DNA from: Desulfohalobium retbaense DSM 5692
GTDB lineage: Bacteria; Desulfobacterota; Desulfovibrionia; Desulfovibrionales; Desulfohalobiaceae
Assembly (NCBI RefSeq): GCF_000024325.1
Contig: NC_013223.1
Location: 558,001 to 622,000, forward strand
Length of the DNA: 64,000 nucleotides
Reading direction: 5' to 3'
Part shown: positions 8,685-16,983 of the stretch, in pieces
How positions within the stretch are numbered: the stretch's first letter is position 1
Layout: the number at the start of each line of letters is the position of its first letter
Made by a program: the position numbers and the translations under genes
Notes under the pieces: model-generated
The model's input: only the letters and a program-made list of their open reading frames with translations
Databases searched by the model: none
Told to the model about the DNA's origin: nothing

Positions 8685-8748
8685 CAATCCCAGTTCCGGA
8701 GCTGTGGTCGTCTTGGGATGTTCGGGCTCCGGAACTGGAATTGTTTTT
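8685..8748. repeat. repeat copy 2, 18-bp inverted repeat with T-run
   Basis: 8685-8702 pairs with 8726-8743 over 17 of 18 positions, with a loop of 23 bases. The right arm plus flank (about 8713-8744) directly repeats 8530-8560 nearly base for base. A run of T at 8744-8748 follows, so on the plus strand it may also terminate transcription before the AMMECR1 gene. Confidence 0.65.
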
Positions 8749-8839
8749 CGGGGGGGACACAGAGAGTGTCGGATAGGAGGTGCTCGGCTTGATTGCAGGC
8801 TGGAGGGGCACCTCAAAATAAACGAAAGGAGAATGTATC

Positions 8840-9379
8840 GTGCAGTTGGCTTTGAATGAGCAGGAACGACGCGCCCTGAAAGATCTGGCCGAGCGGAGCA
8901 TCCGCAGCCGTTTTGATCCCCAGCAGCACTTGCCGGAAGCGCCGAGCGAACAAATGCAGGAAAATTTGGGCGCCTTTGTGACCCTCAAGCAGGCGGGGCA
9001 TCTGCGCGGCTGCATTGGACATGTTATCGGAGACCGGCCCTTGTGGCAGACCATTGCGGATATGGCCCAGGCCGCTGCCTTTGACGACCCCCGTTTCCCT
9101 TCGCTGCAGGAAGGTGAAATCAAAGACCTGGAGATCGAGATTTCCGTGCTGGGTCCCTTGGAGCCGGTGACCGATCCGGAGGGGGTTGAGCCGGGACGCC
9201 ATGGCCTGCTGGTGCAACGTTCGGTCCATTCGGGGCTGTTGCTGCCCCAGGTGGCCACAGAGCAGGGGTGGGACCGGGAGACCTTTTTGGGGCAGACCTG
9301 CGTGAAAGCCGGGTTGCCTCCCACGGCCTGGAAAAGCAAGAAGACCCAGGTCTACCGTTTTGAAGCCGAGGTTTTTTAG
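8840..9379 (+). CDS. AMMECR1-domain protein
   Basis: 179 residues covering one AMMECR1 domain, with the hallmark LRGCIGHVIGDRPL at about residues 54-67 and DPRFPSL soon after. In bacteria the domain is usually part of the AmmeMemoRadiSam set (AMMECR1, Memo-like and radical SAM proteins), whose biochemical role is not settled. Here neither partner is adjacent. Translation starts at a GTG at 8840 behind AGGAG at 8827-8831; the nearby ATG at 8833 is out of frame. The cluster of inverted repeats lies just upstream. Confidence 0.88.
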   Translation: MQLALNEQERRALKDLAERSIRSRFDPQQHLPEAPSEQMQENLGAFVTLKQAGHLRGCIGHVIGDRPLWQTIADMAQAAAFDDPRFPSLQEGEIKDLEIEISVLGPLEPVTDPEGVEPGRHGLLVQRSVHSGLLLPQVATEQGWDRETFLGQTCVKAGLPPTAWKSKKTQVYRFEAEVF

Positions 9380-9459
9380 CAGCCCGTTGGCGATCTTCCT
9401 CCTTGCAGGCGGCATGTGGTTTTCACGCTGACGTTGCCCCAAAACGCTGCAGTCTGCAC

Positions 9460-9528
9460 CTCGAGCCTGAGGCCGTGCCCCCGAACCGTGATTGCGTCTG
9501 GTGTCAGGTGTGCGGATTCAGGCTCGAG
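9460..9528. repeat. 11-bp inverted repeat between convergent genes
   Basis: CTCGAGCCTGA at 9460-9470 is matched by TCAGGCTCGAG at 9518-9528 with 47 bases between. It lies in the 153-base gap where the AMMECR1 and TrmJ genes converge. It could act as a bidirectional transcription end, although neither side has a T-run. Confidence 0.45.
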
Positions 9529-9532
9529 ACGT

Positions 9533-10303
9533 TTACGGGTCATGGCGGTCGGTGTCCGTGCGGGTCGCGAGCCATTTGACCTGACGGCAAATGCCCATGA
9601 GGAGATTGAATTCGTGGCGCCGGAGTTCAAAGCGTTGGAAGAACCTCCGTACCGGGAGCATCCAATAGGCGGCGTTGTCGTCTTTGAAAAAATCGAGGCG
9701 GAGGAGCGCCTCCTGCACTGAAGTCAGCAGGGTCTCTCGCTCTTCGTGGGTGCACAAGCGGGATTGGGGCGGAGTGGTCCGGAGAAACCGTTTCCCCGAA
9801 CTCGCTTTGAACCATTCGTATAAGACCAGCAAAACCGCTTGGCTGAGATTGAGCGAGGTGGCCTCGCTGGCCGTGGGAATCGTCAGCAGTTGACCGCAGA
9901 TATCGATTTCTTCATTGGACAGTCCCCGGTCTTCGGGACCGAAGACGACCGCCACCTGGTGCCCGGCAGCGAGCTTGCCAGCGACGTCCTCCGCGACCTG
10001 TTCCGGGGTCCGGATGGCTTTGCGCCATCCGCCGGTCCGGGCGGTGGTCCCGTAAACGGTGTGGTGCGGGCTCAAGGCGCTGGGAAGATCGGGATGCAGG
10101 GTCAGGGAGTGCAGCACCTCTTTTCCCCGTCCCGTAGCCAGGGGGGCTGCCCGCTCCAGATCCCATGCCGGGGGCTGGACCAATTTCAGGTTGGGGCAAC
10201 CGAGATTGGCGCAGGCACGGGCAGTACTGCCCACGTTTTCTGCGAACTTGGGCTGAAAAAGAACAACGGTCAGATTGTCGAGCAGATTGGGCTGAGAGAG
10301 CAT
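9533..10303 (-). CDS. trmJ: TrmJ-like (SpoU/TrmH group 1) RNA methyltransferase
   Basis: 256 residues. The three SPOUT motifs are clear: PKFAENVGSTARACANLG at about residues 18-35, VVFGPEDRGLSNEE in the middle, and IPTASEATSLNLSQAV with the knot serine and asparagine. The C-terminal 80 residues are the helical extension of TrmJ/LasT proteins, which 2'-O-methylate tRNA position 32. The exact target is not proved by sequence. A much longer open frame starts at 10594, but ATG at 10303 has AAAGGA ahead of it and begins the family domain. Confidence 0.87.
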   Translation of the reverse strand: MLSQPNLLDNLTVVLFQPKFAENVGSTARACANLGCPNLKLVQPPAWDLERAAPLATGRGKEVLHSLTLHPDLPSALSPHHTVYGTTARTGGWRKAIRTPEQVAEDVAGKLAAGHQVAVVFGPEDRGLSNEEIDICGQLLTIPTASEATSLNLSQAVLLVLYEWFKASSGKRFLRTTPPQSRLCTHEERETLLTSVQEALLRLDFFKDDNAAYWMLPVRRFFQRFELRRHEFNLLMGICRQVKWLATRTDTDRHDP

Positions 10304-10617
10304 GGGGGTCCTTTCACGAGCGGCCGGGCCGGTGGTGGCCGACGTGGCGTTTGTTACCGCAATGTTACACTGGGTGCCTTTGTGGCTGCCGGGAGCGCCG
10401 TTGCTGCGGCGGCCAAGGGGCGGCTGGCACGGGAGGTGAGCCAAAACCTTTTTTGAGGAGTGAAGCCGCCTTGAACAACCATTTCTTCCTTTCGTGATCG
10501 TGTCACATAAAAAGCAATTCCTTGTCGCAGGATTGTCACATAAGGCACCTAGACCTGTCCCTGTTTTGGGTATGCGTTCCAAGACGAAACACAACGCTCA
10601 CGAATTTGGAGGAAGTT
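10304..10617. other. 314-base region between trmJ and pstS
   Basis: This divergent gap holds the Pho-box array (10500-10561) near its right end. The left 190 bases, next to the trmJ start, show no recognisable element beyond the trmJ ribosome binding site. Confidence 0.5.
10500..10576 (+). promoter_or_regulatory. Pho-box array and promoter of the pst-pho operon
   Basis: Four TGTC-type heptamers lie on one 11-base phase: GTGTCAC at 10500, TTGTCGC at 10522, TTGTCAC at 10533 and CTGTCCC at 10555. The middle pair (10522-10539) has the exact 7+4+7 layout of a Pho box, the binding site of phosphorylated PhoB. TATGCG at 10571-10576 could be the -10 element. pstS starts at 10618. Confidence 0.7.
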
Positions 10618-11631
10618 ATGAAACGTGTTTTGTATTGCGCCTTGGCCTTGGCCATGGTCCTGACTATCGGTCTGGGGACCGCTTCTGCTCGCGACCAGAT
10701 CCGCATCGTTGGTTCGAGCACTGTTTTTCCGTTTGCCAGTTATGTTGCTGAAGAGTTTGGTGCAACCACCGACTACCCGACCCCGGTTATCGAATCCACC
10801 GGTTCCGGTGGCGGCATGAAGTTGTTCTCCCAGGGTGTTGGCCTCGACACTCCAGACATCTCTAACGCTTCCCGCCAGATCAAGGTCAGCGAGTTCAAAC
10901 GCTGCCAGGAAAATGGTGTTGAAGACATCGTGCAGGTCGTCATCGGCTATGACGGCATTGCCATTGCGCACAATATCGACAATCCCGAGCTGGCGTTGAC
11001 TCGCGAAGAGCTGACCCTGGCCGTGGCTGCTGAAGTGCCCCAGGATGGCAAGTTGGTCAAGAACCCCTACACCCATTGGGATCAGATCAACGGGGACCTG
11101 CCGAACCGTGAAATCCTGGTCTACGGCCCTCCCACCAGCTCCGGTACCCGTGACGCTTTTGAAGAACTCGTCATGGAAGCCGCTTCTGAAGACATTGACG
11201 GCTACGGCGGTGAATACACCAAGATCCGCCAGGACGGCGTGTATGTCCCGGCTGGGGAAAACGACAACCTGATCGTGCAGAAGCTGGACAAAAACACTGA
11301 AGCCCTGGGCATTTTTGGTTACAGCTTCCTCGAAGAAAACAGCGACCGCATTCAGGGCGCCCTTATCGATGGTGTGGCCCCGAAACCGGCTGCCATCTCT
11401 TCTGGCGAGTATCCTGTTTCCCGGAGCCTGTTCTTCTACGTCAAAAAAGCCCACCTGGGCGAAGTCGACGGCATGGAAGAGTATGTTGATCTGTTCCTCA
11501 GTGAAAAAATGATCGGTGACATGGGCTACCTCAAGGGCATCGGCCTGATCCCCTTGCCCAAGGAAGAACGTGAAGCCCAGCGCGCCAACTGGGAGAATCG
11601 CAATAATCTGCAGTTGAGCGATATCCAATAG
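10618..11631 (+). CDS. pstS: phosphate ABC transporter substrate-binding protein PstS
   Basis: 337 residues. A signal peptide of about 24 residues ends at an alanine site (TASA). The mature protein opens with IRIVGSSTVFPFA, the phosphate-binding loop motif, followed by ESTGSGGGMK near residue 60 and the later PPTSSGTRDAFEE. It is the periplasmic phosphate receptor of the Pst transporter. ATG at 10618 is preceded by TTGGAGGAAG; longer in-frame starts lie inside the Pho boxes and are rejected. A strong terminator follows, so the gene is probably transcribed more than the downstream permeases. Confidence 0.95.
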   Translation: MKRVLYCALALAMVLTIGLGTASARDQIRIVGSSTVFPFASYVAEEFGATTDYPTPVIESTGSGGGMKLFSQGVGLDTPDISNASRQIKVSEFKRCQENGVEDIVQVVIGYDGIAIAHNIDNPELALTREELTLAVAAEVPQDGKLVKNPYTHWDQINGDLPNREILVYGPPTSSGTRDAFEELVMEAASEDIDGYGGEYTKIRQDGVYVPAGENDNLIVQKLDKNTEALGIFGYSFLEENSDRIQGALIDGVAPKPAAISSGEYPVSRSLFFYVKKAHLGEVDGMEEYVDLFLSEKMIGDMGYLKGIGLIPLPKEEREAQRANWENRNNLQLSDIQ

Positions 11632-11673
11632 TCAATTACCCGAGGGTTTTTTTGAACAGTTGGATGTCTGTCA

Positions 11674-11705
11674 GGGTCGGCCGGTACGCACCGGCCGGCC
11701 CTTTT
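11674..11705 (+). terminator. intrinsic terminator after pstS
   Basis: A GC-rich stem (11674-11685 with 11690-11701, one G-U pair) encloses the loop ACGC and is followed by TTTT. It lies between pstS and pstC and should let only part of the transcripts continue. Confidence 0.75.
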
Positions 11706-11895
11706 CTCGGTCCTGCATTCCGGCGACTTGCTATTCAACGAGTGCTGAATACAATGCACTAGGTTTGGCCCCCGCAGTCCGCGCGCATTCCAGGCTGAAC
11801 AGCGGTATGGAATGCAAACGGGCCGGATTTGTCTTTCCACGAATGTGAACAAAACAGGGTAGTGCCTTGGCCGCTGCCCGTACATCGGGGTTGGT

Positions 11896-13140
11896 GTGAG
11901 TAGCTATTTGATCATTGTCTGCTTCTTGGGTGTCCTGCCGCTGGGGGCGATGGCCTATTACATCGGGCGAAACAAGGCATCGGCCAAAGAATCACAAGAA
12001 GGCCGCCGCCTGCATTCCCGTCCCGGCGCCTACGGCTGGTATGCGGTGATCTGGATGGCAGCCCCTGCTGTGGCCTTGAACGGCATTGCCGCCTTATTGC
12101 ATTGGTTTGGCCTGGTGACGCTGCCCAGTGAGCTCCTTGTGCCTGCCAGCGGCGTTCTGTTCATTGCGGGGCTGGGGCTTGGCCTGCGCACCATCAGTCC
12201 TGGGCTGCAAGCCCGCAATATTGTGGAGCGGTGGATACGTGGCCTTCTCCTGGCGGCTTCCTTGATCTCGATTTTGACCACAGTGGGCATTGTGGTCTCC
12301 ATTTTGTTCGAAGCGATTAAATTTTTCCAATTGGTCAGTTTCTGGGACTTTTTGACTGGAACCCAATGGAGTCCGGATACCGCTTTTCTCGGTGGTGCCG
12401 GGCGCGGCGGGGAAGCTGTCGCCAAGCCTGATTTCGGCTCGGTCCCGATTTTCGCCGGGACATTCATGATCACGGCTATTGCCATGGTAGTCGCCGTGCC
12501 CATTGGCCTCTTTGCGGCGATTTTCATGTCCGAGTACGCCACGCACAGCATGCGTGGTGCCATGAAGCCGATGCTGGAGATCCTGGCCGGTATCCCTACA
12601 GTCGTTTACGGGTTTTTTGCGGCCATCACCGTCAGTCCGCTGGTGGTCCAACTGGCCGAATCGCTCGGTCTGGAAGCGGATTATACCAACGCCCTGACGC
12701 CGGGTCTGGTCATGGGGATCATGATCATTCCGTTTGTCTCTTCTCTTTCCGATGATGTCATCAGTGCGGTGCCGCAGAGTTTGCGGGAAGGGTCGTACGC
12801 CCTGGGCACCACGCGCTCGGAAACGATCAAGCAGGTGCTCTTGCCAGCTGCCCTGCCCGGCATTGTTTCCGCCGTGCTTTTGGCTGTTTCCCGGGCCCTG
12901 GGCGAAACAATGATCGTGGTCATGGCTGCCGGTCTGCGGCCGAATCTGACCTGGAATCCGCTGGAGGGCATGACCACGGTGACAGTGCGCATTGTCGACG
13001 CCCTGACAGGGGACCAGGCCTTTGACAGTCCGGAAACACTATCCGCGTTCGGGCTGGGCCTGGTGTTGTTGATGGTGACCCTGACCCTGAACATTGTGTC
13101 GACCATCGTGATCCGCAAGTTCAAGCAGAAATACGAATAA
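11896..13140 (+). CDS. pstC: phosphate ABC transporter permease PstC
   Basis: 414 residues. It has several hydrophobic segments N-terminal to the permease core. The binding-protein-dependent permease domain holds the EAA-type loop (VPQSLREGSYALGTTRSETIKQVLLPAALPG around residues 292-322). With PstA it forms the inner-membrane channel for phosphate. The start is a GTG at 11896, with GGGG a little upstream as a weak ribosome site. It lies beyond the pstS terminator in the same direction as the other pst genes. Confidence 0.93.
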   Translation: MSSYLIIVCFLGVLPLGAMAYYIGRNKASAKESQEGRRLHSRPGAYGWYAVIWMAAPAVALNGIAALLHWFGLVTLPSELLVPASGVLFIAGLGLGLRTISPGLQARNIVERWIRGLLLAASLISILTTVGIVVSILFEAIKFFQLVSFWDFLTGTQWSPDTAFLGGAGRGGEAVAKPDFGSVPIFAGTFMITAIAMVVAVPIGLFAAIFMSEYATHSMRGAMKPMLEILAGIPTVVYGFFAAITVSPLVVQLAESLGLEADYTNALTPGLVMGIMIIPFVSSLSDDVISAVPQSLREGSYALGTTRSETIKQVLLPAALPGIVSAVLLAVSRALGETMIVVMAAGLRPNLTWNPLEGMTTVTVRIVDALTGDQAFDSPETLSAFGLGLVLLMVTLTLNIVSTIVIRKFKQKYE

Positions 13141-13164
13141 CCACAGACGACGAGGCACGAATCC

Positions 13165-14337
13165 ATGCGGCAGGCACTCTCAGCCGACACGGCCAAGACC
13201 ATGAATAAACGGCGGTACCGGGCGGAGAAGCGGTTTCGTTTCTACGCCCTGAGCGCGGTCGTTCTGGCCTGTGCTTTTCTGGTCTTTTTCTTTTTCGACA
13301 TCATCAGCCAAGGGTATACCGCTTTTGTTCAGGCCCGAATCAAGGCCGAGATCCATTATACGGAACAAAGCGCCGAACTTCCTTTGGCGGCGGTGGACGA
13401 AGATATACGCTATTTTGTCAGCCGGGGGCGTTTGCGGACGATCCCCCTGGAAATCGAAAAACACCCCGAACTCATGGGCACGACCCAGACGGAATGGGTC
13501 ATAGCCGACGCTGAAGTCGATCAATACCTCAAAGGCAAGTCCAACCGCCTGAAACCGAAACAGAAGCGTTTTATCGACTCCCTCAAGGCCAACGACCGGG
13601 TCAAGCTCGCCTTCAATACCGGTTTTTTCACCCGTGGTGATTCCAAGTTGCCAGAAATTGCGGGTATCTTCGCCGCTGTGGTCGGCTCGATATACGTCCT
13701 GTCGCTGACCCTGCTCTTTAGTGTTCCCATTGGGGTCATGACCGCGATCTATCTTGAGGAGTTTGCTCCGGACAACCGATTCACGCAGGCCATTGAGGTC
13801 AATATCAATAATCTGGCAGCAATCCCCTCGATCCTGTTCGGGCTGCTGGGGCTGGCCATCTTCATCAATTTTTTCGGGGTGCCGCGATCGTCGGCCATGG
13901 CCGGCGGATTGACGCTGGGGCTGATGACGCTGCCGATCATCATCATCAGTACCCGCGCGGCCTTGCGGGCCGTGCCCGATTCGATCCGTGAAGGGGCCTA
14001 CGGGGTGGGAGCCTCCCCGTGGCAGGTGGTCTGGCACCATGTCCTGCCATTGTCGCTGCCCGGGATCCTGACCGGCACGATTATCGGACTGGCCCAGGCC
14101 ATGGGCGAGACAGCCCCGCTTTTGATTGTCGGAATGATGGCCTATATCCCGGAAGCGCCAAGCGGGGTGACCGATGCGGCCACCGTTCTTCCGGCACAGA
14201 TCTACACCTGGTCTGCGGCATCCTTGCGGGCCTATGCCGAGCGCACGGCCGCGGCGATCATTGTTTTGCTGGCAGTCTTATTGACCCTGAATGCAGCGGC
14301 TGTATTTCTGCGCAAACGCTACGAGCGCCGTTGGTAG
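13165..14337 (+). CDS. pstA: phosphate ABC transporter permease PstA
   Basis: 390 residues. One membrane segment near residues 27-47 is followed by an extracytoplasmic stretch of about 110 residues, then the permease core with VPDSIREGAYGVGASPWQVV (EAA loop) and GLAQAMGETAPLL. The long loop after helix 1 is common in proteobacterial PstA. ATG at 13165 follows CGAGG at 13151-13155; an in-frame ATG at 13201 is an alternative. It partners PstC. Confidence 0.93.
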   Translation: MRQALSADTAKTMNKRRYRAEKRFRFYALSAVVLACAFLVFFFFDIISQGYTAFVQARIKAEIHYTEQSAELPLAAVDEDIRYFVSRGRLRTIPLEIEKHPELMGTTQTEWVIADAEVDQYLKGKSNRLKPKQKRFIDSLKANDRVKLAFNTGFFTRGDSKLPEIAGIFAAVVGSIYVLSLTLLFSVPIGVMTAIYLEEFAPDNRFTQAIEVNINNLAAIPSILFGLLGLAIFINFFGVPRSSAMAGGLTLGLMTLPIIIISTRAALRAVPDSIREGAYGVGASPWQVVWHHVLPLSLPGILTGTIIGLAQAMGETAPLLIVGMMAYIPEAPSGVTDAATVLPAQIYTWSAASLRAYAERTAAAIIVLLAVLLTLNAAAVFLRKRYERRW

Positions 14338-14367
14338 GCGGATCTAACCCCTAGAGGAAGAACGACT

Positions 14368-15060
14368 ATGACCACCTATACTGTGCTCCTCGTGGAAGAC
14401 GAGGTGGATATCCTGAATCTGTTGCGCATCAATTTTGAAAACGGCGGTTTTCGAGTTTTGACTGCGGAAAATGGGTTCCAGGCCCTGGATGTTTTGAGCA
14501 GCGCACCAGTTGACCTGGTCGTCCTGGATCTGATGCTGCCCGGCAAGGATGGCTTGGAAGTCTGCCGTGAATTGCGTTCCCGGGAGTCCACGAAACATTT
14601 ACCGGTGATCATGCTCACAGCCAAAGGCGACGAGGTCGACCGCATCGTTGGACTGGAACTCGGCGCTGACGACTATGTGGTGAAGCCATTTAGTCCCCGG
14701 GAGCTTTTGCTCCGGGCCAAGGCGGTCATGCGTCGCGGCAAACCGCAGCCGGAAGAAGAAACCCTATGGGAGTCGGGAGGGTTGCGCGTCGATTTCGGGA
14801 CCTACAAAGTGACCGTCGACGGCGAAGACCGGGAATTGACAGCCACCGAATTTCGGCTTTTGGTCCATCTCATCCGCAGTCGGGGCAAGGTCCAGACCCG
14901 TGATCAATTGTTGAACAAGGTTTGGGGGTATGAATTCGAAGGCTATGCCCGAACCGTGGATACCCATGTCCGCCGCTTGCGGCACAAGATTGAACCGTAT
15001 GCTGCCATTGTCGAGACCGTCCGCGGGGTGGGCTACCGCCTCCACGGTCAGGAGGAGTGA
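14368..15060 (+). CDS. phoB: phosphate regulon response regulator PhoB
   Basis: 230 residues. The receiver domain carries the acidic pair in VEDE near residue 10, the phosphorylated aspartate D54 (VVLDLMLPG), and lysine 106 (VVKPFS). A winged-helix OmpR/PhoB DNA-binding domain follows, with DQLLNKVWG and RTVDTHVRRLRHKIE. Lying between pstA and phoR, it is best called PhoB. It would bind the Pho boxes at 10500-10561, giving autoregulation of the whole cluster. AGAGGAAG precedes the ATG. Four bases separate it from phoR. Confidence 0.93.
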   Translation: MTTYTVLLVEDEVDILNLLRINFENGGFRVLTAENGFQALDVLSSAPVDLVVLDLMLPGKDGLEVCRELRSRESTKHLPVIMLTAKGDEVDRIVGLELGADDYVVKPFSPRELLLRAKAVMRRGKPQPEEETLWESGGLRVDFGTYKVTVDGEDRELTATEFRLLVHLIRSRGKVQTRDQLLNKVWGYEFEGYARTVDTHVRRLRHKIEPYAAIVETVRGVGYRLHGQEE

Positions 15061-15063
15061 TCC

Positions 15064-16854
15064 GTGTCGTTGCGTACCAAATTGTTGAGCGTTTTGTTGG
15101 GGCTGCTGTTCCTGGCCTCATTTGTGCCGCTTTTTTTGTCCAAGCAGGTTCTGCATGAGGAACTGCTGGCCGCAGCCAAGCGGGAGGCAGTACTCAAGCT
15201 TGGGCACATGCAGTGGCTCATGCGCAAGGGCTTGGCACAGGAAGGCCCGGCGGGTTTGAACGAGCAGTTTCGCCAGATCGGGAAACAGCTTGATGTCCGG
15301 ATTACCTATATCCGCCAGGACGGGACGGTTCTCGCCGATTCCTCGCTGCCCCTGCGCAAAGTGCGCCAACTGGAAAATCACAAGCAAAGACCGGAAGTCC
15401 AGGAGGCGATGCAGCGCCGTTTCGGTTCTAGTCTGCGCTACAGCGAGACCTTGAAAACCGATTTGCTTTATGTGGCCCGCACCATGGAGGCCACATCGGA
15501 AATCCCGGAAGGTTTCATCCGCATGGCCGTGCATCTCAGCGCTGTGGACAAACGTCTGGACGGCCTGTTCCAGCAGTACCTGATCCTCTTCGTTATTGGG
15601 CTGGCAGTGTGCGCGGTGGTGAGTTTCTGGCTCGCTTCCCGCGTGAGCCGGGCCATGCTGCGCATGGGGCAGACCGCCGATGCCATCGGCAATGGGGAAT
15701 ACGACAAGCGGATTGCATTCACTCCGGCACGGGAATTTTTACCCCTGGCTCAGGCCATCAACCGCATGGCCCGGCGCATTCAGAGCCATATTACGACCAT
15801 CAGCGATCAGAACCGGCAGTTCGAATCCATTTTGAATGGCATGCACGAAGGGGTCATGGTCCTTGACCGTCAAGGCAAGGTGAGCATGGTCAATACCGAA
15901 CTCAAGAATATTCTCGAGGTCACCTCTCCGGTGGGAAGGGCCCCGATTGAGCTCATCCGCAGTCCGGAACTGCAAGGCGCCTGCGAGGCAATGGTCGCTG
16001 CAACGGTGGGTAAGCAGAGCATGGAGCCCGCCCAATTGCAGGTCGAAACAATGCAGGAGCGGATTTACGATGTGAATCTGTTGCCCTTGCCAGCAGAAAG
16101 CCAGGACATCAGCGCCATCGTGGTCTTCCACGATATCACCGAACTCAAACGGCTCGAGCGGGTGCGCCGGGATTTCGTGGCCAATGTCTCGCATGAGCTC
16201 AGAACGCCGTTGACCTCGATCAAAGGGTATGCCGAGACACTGCTTGATATGGGGCAGGTGGAGACCGAAGCCGTCCACGCCTATATGCAGGTCGTGGTCA
16301 AAAATGCCAACGCCATGTCCCGCTTACTGGAAGATCTGCTCCAGCTCTCGAAATTGGAGTCCAACGCTGGCGACAGGGAACTCGGCCCGGTGTTGCTGAC
16401 CAACGCCATCCAGGCGGCGTGGAAATATTGTCAACCCATGGCCGAGGAACACCATGTCTCACTCAACCAGAGTCAGATCCCGGCCGGGGTGTGCGTGTGG
16501 TCCGAATACGACCCCTTGGTCCAGGTGCTACGCAATCTGTTTGAAAATGCGATCAAATTCAGCCCGGAAAATACTGAGGTCCGCATAGAAGCGGAGCAGG
16601 ACGGCCCGATATGGCAGATAAGCGTTGTGGACAGCGGTCCAGGGGTCGGGCAACGGGAACAGGAGCGGATTTTTGAGCGGTTCTACCGCGTCCAGCACGG
16701 CTCCAAGCAGGTCGCCGGGACGGGATTGGGACTGGCCATCGCCCGGCATATCGTGCGCAATCACGTTGGACGAATCTGGGTCGAAAGCCCCGTCCCCGGT
16801 CAAATAGAAGGGTCAGCATTTCGCTTTACACTGCGGGAATGCTCTTCTGCGTAA
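15064..16854 (+). CDS. phoR: phosphate regulon sensor histidine kinase PhoR
   Basis: 596 residues. Membrane helices lie at about residues 7-24 and 173-192 and bracket a periplasmic domain of about 150 residues, longer than that of E. coli PhoR. HAMP and PAS domains follow, then the HisKA domain with phosphoacceptor H377 (SHELRTPLTS). The ATPase domain has the N box NLFENAIKF, PGVG, and GTGLGLAI. It should phosphorylate PhoB when phosphate is scarce, held off by Pst and PhoU. Translation starts with GTG at 15064 immediately after phoB. Confidence 0.92.
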   Translation: MSLRTKLLSVLLGLLFLASFVPLFLSKQVLHEELLAAAKREAVLKLGHMQWLMRKGLAQEGPAGLNEQFRQIGKQLDVRITYIRQDGTVLADSSLPLRKVRQLENHKQRPEVQEAMQRRFGSSLRYSETLKTDLLYVARTMEATSEIPEGFIRMAVHLSAVDKRLDGLFQQYLILFVIGLAVCAVVSFWLASRVSRAMLRMGQTADAIGNGEYDKRIAFTPAREFLPLAQAINRMARRIQSHITTISDQNRQFESILNGMHEGVMVLDRQGKVSMVNTELKNILEVTSPVGRAPIELIRSPELQGACEAMVAATVGKQSMEPAQLQVETMQERIYDVNLLPLPAESQDISAIVVFHDITELKRLERVRRDFVANVSHELRTPLTSIKGYAETLLDMGQVETEAVHAYMQVVVKNANAMSRLLEDLLQLSKLESNAGDRELGPVLLTNAIQAAWKYCQPMAEEHHVSLNQSQIPAGVCVWSEYDPLVQVLRNLFENAIKFSPENTEVRIEAEQDGPIWQISVVDSGPGVGQREQERIFERFYRVQHGSKQVAGTGLGLAIARHIVRNHVGRIWVESPVPGQIEGSAFRFTLRECSSA

Positions 16855-16983
16855 GCCGTTTTTTCGGCAATGAAGCGTCCCTTCGCCTGCCCAGCTGTAT
16901 GAGGCGGCAGGGGCGCAGTCAGGCTACAAGGCATTGTGTCCAGTGCGGGCAATTTTTTCCAACCTCCAGGCACAGGTGTTCTC

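Larger units (their letters stand above)
8525..8839. other. 315-base intergenic region holding a repeat cluster
   Basis: The gap between the ChaN gene and the AMMECR1 gene contains four copies of the core CTCCGGAACT in alternating orientation (see the separate repeat entries). It contains no gene. The AMMECR1 ribosome binding site is at 8827-8831. Confidence 0.6.

Noticed and set aside
10303-10594. 97-residue N-terminal extension of the TrmJ-like protein
   Set aside because: It is not SPOUT-like and would cover the Pho boxes; ATG 10303 has its own ribosome binding site.
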